Source of the DNA: JALZEG01 sp036258555
GTDB taxonomy: Bacteria; Actinomycetota; CADDZG01; WHSQ01
DNA length: 7,028 nucleotides
Direction of reading: 5' to 3'
Assembly (NCBI GenBank): GCA_036258555.1
Contig: DATADL010000075.1
Location: 1 to 7,028, forward strand
Shown here: piece after piece, positions 1 through 4,223 of the stretch
Layout of the letters: each line of letters starts with the position of its first letter
How positions within the stretch are numbered: position 1 is the stretch's first letter
Translations under genes and position numbers: made by a program
The notes under the pieces: model-generated
What the model was told of the DNA's origin: nothing
Databases searched by the model: none
The model's input: only the letters and a program-made list of their open reading frames with translations

Positions 1-30
1 GGGGGGGGGCCCCCCCCCCCCCCGCCCCCG
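1..30. repeat. G-run/C-run palindrome at the contig edge
   Basis: The window opens with nine G followed by fourteen C, then G, five C and G. Positions 1-18 form a perfect 9+9 self-complementary palindrome made of two homopolymers. Nothing in the flanking sequence explains it as a coding or regulatory element. It lies at the very end of the sequence, just past the stop codon of the regulator gene, and is most easily read as a contig end or a sequencing/assembly artefact in a homopolymer. A real G/C-tract cannot be excluded from sequence alone. Confidence 0.8.
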
Positions 31-50
31 GTAGTCGAAGGCGGAGCGGC

Positions 51-725
51 TCAGGTCTTGCGGAACGCGACGCAGCACATCCCCGGCTGGGGCTCGAGTC
101 GCGCTTCGAGCCGCTCGAGGTCGAGCTCTTCGAGCATCGCCTGCATGATGTCGAGGTTCATCCCGCAGACCAGGTCGGTGTACCGCTGCGAGAGCTGGTG
201 GAAGGGGCAGTTCCGTAGCCGGATGTTCCCGTCCGCGTCGTGGAAGGGCTCGAACCCGTAACCGACGAGCACCTCCTCGGCAGTACGCGTCAGGTGCTTG
301 GCGCCCCGTTGCCGTCCCGCCCGCTGCCTTACCTGCGCCGCCATCTCCTTCCCGAGACCGCGCGCTGCCTCGCGGACCGAGACGGGACCGTCGCCGGTGG
401 TGAGAGCCTGGGCGAAGACCCTCGCCGCGAGCTCGTACTCGCGGTGGGGGAGCGAGACGTTCACTTCGTCGCTCGATCTCCTGTACAGCTTCGCCGGTCG
501 TCCGGCGCCGGGACCGCGCCGGCCCGACAGCCGCCTGAACTCGACGTCGAGCAGGCCTTCCTCGGCGAGCTTGTCGAGGTGGAATGCGGCAAGCGGACGC
601 TTGATGCCGACGGCCTTGGCCGCTTGCTCCCTGCTCACGGCGTCGTCTTGCGCGACGACGAAGTCGTACAGCCTCCGTCTGACGGGCTCTCCCAACAGGG
701 CGACGGCGTCCACTGCATCGGTCAT
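51..725 (-). CDS. SufR-like (COG2345-type) winged-helix transcriptional regulator with C-terminal cysteine cluster
   Basis: A 224-residue cytoplasmic DNA-binding regulator. Residues about 8-65 form an ArsR/SufR-like winged helix: the opening LLGEPVRRRLYDFV helix, SREQAAKAVGI, then a recognition helix around KRPLAAFHLDKLAEEGLL. A wing follows with the basic RRGPGAGRPAKLYRR segment (69-83), typical of this family. The C-terminal half carries a conserved-looking cysteine set: C173 (NCPFHQLS), C187 (LVCGMN) and the pair C217-C218 (GMCCVAF). In SufR relatives, cysteines in this domain bind an Fe-S cluster that controls DNA binding. That this protein does so is inference from the pattern. The start is the ATG at 725-723, which puts the family's N-terminal helix at the right distance; no strong Shine-Dalgarno sequence precedes it. 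No suf or other Fe-S assembly gene is visible, so the target is unknown. It is separated by 256 bp from the propeller gene upstream and probably has its own promoter. Confidence 0.93.
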   Translation of the reverse strand: MTDAVDAVALLGEPVRRRLYDFVVAQDDAVSREQAAKAVGIKRPLAAFHLDKLAEEGLLDVEFRRLSGRRGPGAGRPAKLYRRSSDEVNVSLPHREYELAARVFAQALTTGDGPVSVREAARGLGKEMAAQVRQRAGRQRGAKHLTRTAEEVLVGYGFEPFHDADGNIRLRNCPFHQLSQRYTDLVCGMNLDIMQAMLEELDLERLEARLEPQPGMCCVAFRKT

Positions 726-772
726 GAGGGCTCACACATCTCTAGCGAGAGTCGCGATTGGATATTGAAGTC

Positions 773-792
773 TAGCATTCGCGTTCCTGCTA
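773..792. promoter_or_regulatory. Small inverted repeat upstream of the regulator (possible operator)
   Basis: TAGCA (773-777) and TGCTA (788-792) are perfect inverted copies separated by 10 bp, 48 bp upstream of the regulator's ATG, overlapping the -10-like element. Position and symmetry would suit autoregulation by a dimeric winged-helix protein. Five-base arms are short enough to occur by chance, so this is only a candidate. Confidence 0.25.
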
Positions 793-888
793 ACGCCGCG
801 CCTCTTTTTCGTTAGAGCCTCCGGGCCCCGACTGAGGGGCGCAGGTGGCCGTCGGGCGGGGGTCGCGATTGACGACGGACCAAGCGGC

Positions 889-910
889 GTTCTCTAAGAG
901 CAAAGAGAAC
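889..910. repeat. 7-bp inverted repeat downstream of the second propeller gene
   Basis: GTTCTCT (889-895) and AGAGAAC (904-910) form a perfect 7-bp stem with an 8-base loop, about 70 bp beyond the stop codon of the propeller gene. It is AT-richer than its surroundings and lacks a following T-tract on either strand. It could be a weak RNA hairpin at the end of the operon transcript or a protein-binding site, but it is not a classical intrinsic terminator. Confidence 0.4.
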
Positions 911-981
911 TGTCGGATATCCCGAGGGCGGAGCGCCGTTCCGAGGCAGCTCATGTCGTCCCCGTCGGCGGCGCGGTTCGT

Positions 982-2595
982 CTAGGCGTTCGAGTCCGTG
1001 AGCAGCCGCGGGGATCCCCAAATCAGATAGACCGCTCCCTCTCTTTGGCGTCCGCTCGCCCTCGCGGCTAGTGCGAAGTCGTCGAAGCCGTCGCCGTTCA
1101 TGTCGCCCACGGGGGCCAGGGTCTCGCCCACTACGTCGCCGTGACAGCGGTCGTTGTCCGGCGGGCAGGGCGACCGGATCCCGACGGAGCCGTGGATCCG
1201 GAAGGCCGGAGCAGCATCGTCGGTGAGGTCGACCGTGCGGCCCGCTCGGATCGCACCGGAGACGACGTATGCCGCGCCCGACCACTCCCGACCCCGGAAG
1301 TCGGACCTGGGGGCCCCCACGAGGAAGTCACCCGTTCCGTCACCGTTCACGTCGCCCGGCGCCGCGACGGCTGCGCCGAAGGCTGACATCCGCCGCTCCG
1401 CCTTGATGGCGAAGCCCGGAAGGGTGCTCCTGCGCAGCCGGATCTCGCCCGGCTTCCGACGTCCGAAGACGACGTAGGCATAGGGACGGTGGCTGTACGG
1501 GATGTGGGGAGCGCCCACCATCACGTCCCCGAAGCCGTCCCGGTTGACGTCGCCTGCGGCGTTCACGGCGTATCCCGTCGCGCTCTCTCTCGTCCCGCCC
1601 TTGAGCCGAAGACCGGCATCTCCCAAGCTGCGAACGTCGACGGGGTCGCCGTCGGGCTTGCCGAAGACCACGTACGCGGAGCCGTAGGCGCGGTCGTAGG
1701 GAACGACGCCCACGATCACGTCGCCGAGGTCGTCACCGTTGACGTCACCGGCATCCGAGACCGACATCCTGTCGTCGAGAACCGGCAAGGGTGTGTCGAT
1801 CCGGAACCCACGCGACGCGCCCAGTCCGGAGTCGAACACTGCAAGATCGACGGGCATCCCGTGGGTTTGGCCGAACACGACGTAGGCAGCCCGAGCGAAG
1901 GGGGCGCCGACCACGATGTCTCCGAGCCCGTCCCCGTCGACGTCGCCGGCGCCGTCCACGGTGCGGCCGGCGAGCGCGTGATCCGACGGCCCGTCGATGC
2001 GGAACCCGAGCGTGCCCTGAGTGCCGCCGTCGAACTCTGCGAGCTCCACCGGATCGGTCGTCGTCTTGCCGAACACGACGTAAGCACGTCCGGCGTCCGC
2101 CCTCACGTTGCCATCGACTTGACTCATCCCGGTCGCAAGAAGGTCCACACGCGGCGCGCCCACGACGACGTCGTCGAGGCCGTCTCCGTTCACGTCACCC
2201 GCGGGCGCGGCATAGGACGCTCGGTCGCCTTCAGAGGCGCCCCGAATCGTGAACCCCCCCTCGCCGAGCTCCTCCAGATCGATGCTGGCGAGCTCCGCCG
2301 ATCCGAACACCACGTAGACGACTCCCTCGGTCGGACCGGTGTAGTCACCGGCCGAGGCGAGCAGGTCGGGCGTGCCGTCTCCGTTCACGTCGCCCGCTGC
2401 CGCCACCTTCGTCGCGCCCCTTAGGACCGGCCCCCCGAGGGAGTCGACGGAGCGCGCGCGGATCGACGACAGGCTCGGCGCAGCCGAGACGATCGTGATG
2501 GCCACTGCTGCGATTGCCGCGCGGGCGCGCCTGCGACGCGCCGGACGGGATATGTAACCGGACATCCTGTCCGAGAGGTTCGCCGGAAGTGCCAT
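982..2595 (-). CDS. Exported seven-bladed FG-GAP (integrin alpha-like) beta-propeller protein, copy 2
   Basis: A 537-residue protein from the ATG at 2595. The N-terminus has an arginine-rich segment (RPARRRRARA) and a hydrophobic core (AAIAAVAITIVSAA), a likely Sec signal peptide, so the mature protein is extracellular. Seven FG-GAP repeats follow, each with an Asp-rich calcium-type loop (DVNGDGxxD or variant) then a VVVGAP-like strand. The loops begin at residues 69, 134, 218, 284, 349, 415 and 498, a count that closes one seven-bladed propeller. C477 and C484, before the last blade, may form a disulfide and are matched in the neighbouring paralogue. The protein ends soon after blade 7, with no LPXTG motif or C-terminal membrane helix. 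Start choice: the frame is open up to 2802, but that extension overlaps the upstream gene and encodes Arg-rich shadow sequence. ATG 2595 follows AGGGAAG, a closely spaced weak SD. ATG 2565 is an equally plausible start just ahead of the signal peptide. The ligand is unknown; known FG-GAP propellers bind ligands or accompany enzymes such as GPI-phospholipase D. Confidence 0.9.
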   Translation of the reverse strand: MALPANLSDRMSGYISRPARRRRARAAIAAVAITIVSAAPSLSSIRARSVDSLGGPVLRGATKVAAAGDVNGDGTPDLLASAGDYTGPTEGVVYVVFGSAELASIDLEELGEGGFTIRGASEGDRASYAAPAGDVNGDGLDDVVVGAPRVDLLATGMSQVDGNVRADAGRAYVVFGKTTTDPVELAEFDGGTQGTLGFRIDGPSDHALAGRTVDGAGDVDGDGLGDIVVGAPFARAAYVVFGQTHGMPVDLAVFDSGLGASRGFRIDTPLPVLDDRMSVSDAGDVNGDDLGDVIVGVVPYDRAYGSAYVVFGKPDGDPVDVRSLGDAGLRLKGGTRESATGYAVNAAGDVNRDGFGDVMVGAPHIPYSHRPYAYVVFGRRKPGEIRLRRSTLPGFAIKAERRMSAFGAAVAAPGDVNGDGTGDFLVGAPRSDFRGREWSGAAYVVSGAIRAGRTVDLTDDAAPAFRIHGSVGIRSPCPPDNDRCHGDVVGETLAPVGDMNGDGFDDFALAARASGRQREGAVYLIWGSPRLLTDSNA

Positions 2596-2651
2596 CTTCC
2601 CTAGGGCTACAGGAGGGGGCCCGGTCTCATGACCCGCGAACCGGGCGGAGC

Positions 2652-4190
2652 TTAGTCGACTGCCGCCGAGGAGATCACGTAAACCACGCCGCGCTGGGAA
2701 GGGCGACCGGCCCACGGCGCACCGACCGCGATCTCGGTCAGCCCATCCCCGTCGATGTCTCCGACGAATGCCATCGACGTCCCGGCCCGGTCGCCTGGAC
2801 AATCAGTGAAATCGCGCGGACACGTCGCCGGGGCTCCTCTTGCTCCGCCGATCAACACCCCCCCATCCCCTAGTGTCCGGAGCTGTATGTCGGCCCTCCG
2901 CCTGCTGCCGTAGACGACGTATGCCCTTCCTGCCTCGGGTCTGCGCCTGTATCCCGCGTACCCTGCTCCCACCACGAGGTCGGGGATGTCGTCGCCGTTG
3001 GCGTCTGCGCCTCCTCCGACGGCCATCCCCGAGGCGTTGGCGGGATACGCCCCATTGACGACAAAGCCCTGTTTCCCGAGATCATCGAGTCGAATAGGGT
3101 CGTTGTCCGCTGTTCCATAGACGACGAACGTCTGACCCTCGAGCGGAAAGTAGAGTGCCGGCGCCCCAACTACCACGTCACCGAGACCGTCCCGGTTGAG
3201 ATCGCCGGCCGAGCCCGTGGCGTATCCCGTGGCGCTCCCACCGTAGTGGCCTCGGATCCGGAATCCCCATGCACCTTGTTCACGGACATCTATCCGTCTT
3301 TGGCTCGACGTCGCGAACACGACGAAAGCAGATCCCTTCGCCCCCGTGGCGGCCTGAACACCGACGATCACGTCAGGCAGACCGTCCGCGTTGACATCAC
3401 CGGCCCCGGCGACGGAGTAGGCGTCGCTGTAAGTGGGGGAGGGCGTGTCGATGCGGAACCCGCCCGTCAGAGGCCCGCCGAAGTCGTGCGTGAGCAAGTC
3501 GACCGGGAGGGAATCCGTCTTCCCAGGAATCACGTAGGTCGCCCCTGCGAAAGGCGCCCCGACTATCAGGTCGTCGAGACCGTCACCGTTGACATCCCCT
3601 CCCAGCCCTGCGACGTCCTGACCTGCGAGGTCTCGCGCGGAGGCGCCGTCGATGCGGAACCCCAGCGTGTCCTGTGTTCCGTTGTCGAACTCTGCGAGGA
3701 GGACTGGAGCGGTGTCGGGCTTTCCGAAGACCACGTACGCGGTGCCCGACGAATACCTGTCGTTGTTGTCCGCTCCGGGGGCACCGACGAGAACGTCGTC
3801 TAACCCGTCCCCGTTCACGTCGCCGGCCGGAGCGATCTCCGAGGCCCAGTCGCCGTCGTTGGCACCCTCGATGACGAATCCTTGATCCCCGAGATCGCGG
3901 ACGTCGACTACGGCGCCGAGTGCGTCCGAGCCGAAGACGACCCATACCCGGCCTCGACTAGGCCGCTTCGCCAGATCGCCTCTGGACGTGAGCACGTCTG
4001 GGGTGCCATCCCCGTTGACGTCCCCGGCGGCTGCGACAGTCGCCGCCCCCACGATTCTCGTTCCTCGATACTCGCGGAGGTCGAGCGACCGCACGGCTAT
4101 GCCGGCGTGGAGACCCGCCTGGTCGGCGGTGAACAGCGCAAGTGCAAGGACTCCGACAAGTCGGACGGTTCTCGTCGTCACGGGCAACAC
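2652..4190 (-). CDS. Exported seven-bladed FG-GAP (integrin alpha-like) beta-propeller protein, copy 1
   Basis: A 512-residue protein. Residues 1-30 look like a Sec signal peptide: basic start, then LVGVLALALF and a small-residue region near LHAG. The remainder is seven FG-GAP repeats whose calcium-type loops begin at residues 57, 124, 199, 265, 330, 396 and 478. Most are canonical; those at 330 (DLNRDGLGD), 396 (DANGDDIPD) and 478 (DIDGDGLTE) are variants. C457 and C464 sit before the last blade. It matches the following gene blade for blade, with shared segments such as LGFRIDG, GGFRIDTP/RGFRIDTP and SATGYA, so the two are tandem duplicates. The start is GTG at 4190-4188; no clear SD precedes it, and only 33 bp separate it from the upstream stop, so translational coupling is likely. 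The EEP gene's stop is in the same frame, 11 codons upstream. No C-terminal anchor is visible. Role inferred: secreted or surface-associated ligand-binding propeller; the ligand cannot be told from sequence. Confidence 0.92.
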   Translation of the reverse strand: MLPVTTRTVRLVGVLALALFTADQAGLHAGIAVRSLDLREYRGTRIVGAATVAAAGDVNGDGTPDVLTSRGDLAKRPSRGRVWVVFGSDALGAVVDVRDLGDQGFVIEGANDGDWASEIAPAGDVNGDGLDDVLVGAPGADNNDRYSSGTAYVVFGKPDTAPVLLAEFDNGTQDTLGFRIDGASARDLAGQDVAGLGGDVNGDGLDDLIVGAPFAGATYVIPGKTDSLPVDLLTHDFGGPLTGGFRIDTPSPTYSDAYSVAGAGDVNADGLPDVIVGVQAATGAKGSAFVVFATSSQRRIDVREQGAWGFRIRGHYGGSATGYATGSAGDLNRDGLGDVVVGAPALYFPLEGQTFVVYGTADNDPIRLDDLGKQGFVVNGAYPANASGMAVGGGADANGDDIPDLVVGAGYAGYRRRPEAGRAYVVYGSRRRADIQLRTLGDGGVLIGGARGAPATCPRDFTDCPGDRAGTSMAFVGDIDGDGLTEIAVGAPWAGRPSQRGVVYVISSAAVD

Positions 4191-4223
4191 ACTACGTAAA
4201 TGGAGGACGTAACGCGCGCTAAG

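Larger units (their letters stand above)
726..981 (-). promoter_or_regulatory. Intergenic region carrying the presumed promoter of the regulator gene
   Basis: These 256 bp lie between the stop of the second propeller gene and the start of the regulator gene, both on the minus strand. No ORF here has protein-like character. The stretch nearest the regulator (about 726-800) is more AT-rich than its surroundings. Read on the minus strand it contains TGCTAGACT (about 779-771), which resembles an extended -10 element, but I cannot place a convincing -35 box. Two inverted repeats (773-792 and 889-910) are listed separately. No classical GC-hairpin-plus-T-tract terminator for the upstream operon is evident on the minus strand. 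Confidence 0.45.

Noticed and set aside
781..810. GCGTT/AACGC hairpin followed by a T-tract on the plus strand
   Set aside because: The stem is only 5 bp and the T-tract is 8 bases away. No plus-strand gene ends here, so there is no transcript for it to terminate.
240..815. 191-codon plus-strand open frame over the regulator gene
   Set aside because: It is antisense to a well-supported winged-helix gene and has no family features.
825..840. GCCCC/GGGGC hairpin as terminator for the propeller operon
   Set aside because: Five-bp stem with no T-tract on either strand; such short GC stems are expected by chance in this composition.
1489..2424. 311-codon plus-strand open frame opposite the second propeller gene
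   Set aside because: Its apparent internal repeats (HDDVVEAVSVHVTRG-like) are the antisense reading of the FG-GAP calcium loops, so it is a shadow.
2496..2565. Twin-arginine (Tat) signal in the second propeller protein because of its RRRR run
   Set aside because: The run lacks the S/T-RR-x-F-L-K context and the protein shows no cofactor-binding features; a Sec signal is the simpler reading.
2596..2802. 5' extension of the second propeller gene to an ATG at 2802
   Set aside because: It would overlap the end of the first propeller gene by about 150 bp, adds an Arg-rich sequence unlike a protein N-terminus, and would bury the signal peptide internally.
1078..4035. Fourteen similar ~20-bp segments spaced roughly 200 bp apart, superficially like an interspersed repeat or CRISPR
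   Set aside because: They are the codons for the DVNGDGxxD loops of the two propellers, degenerate at DNA level and in frame; spacing is far too long for CRISPR.
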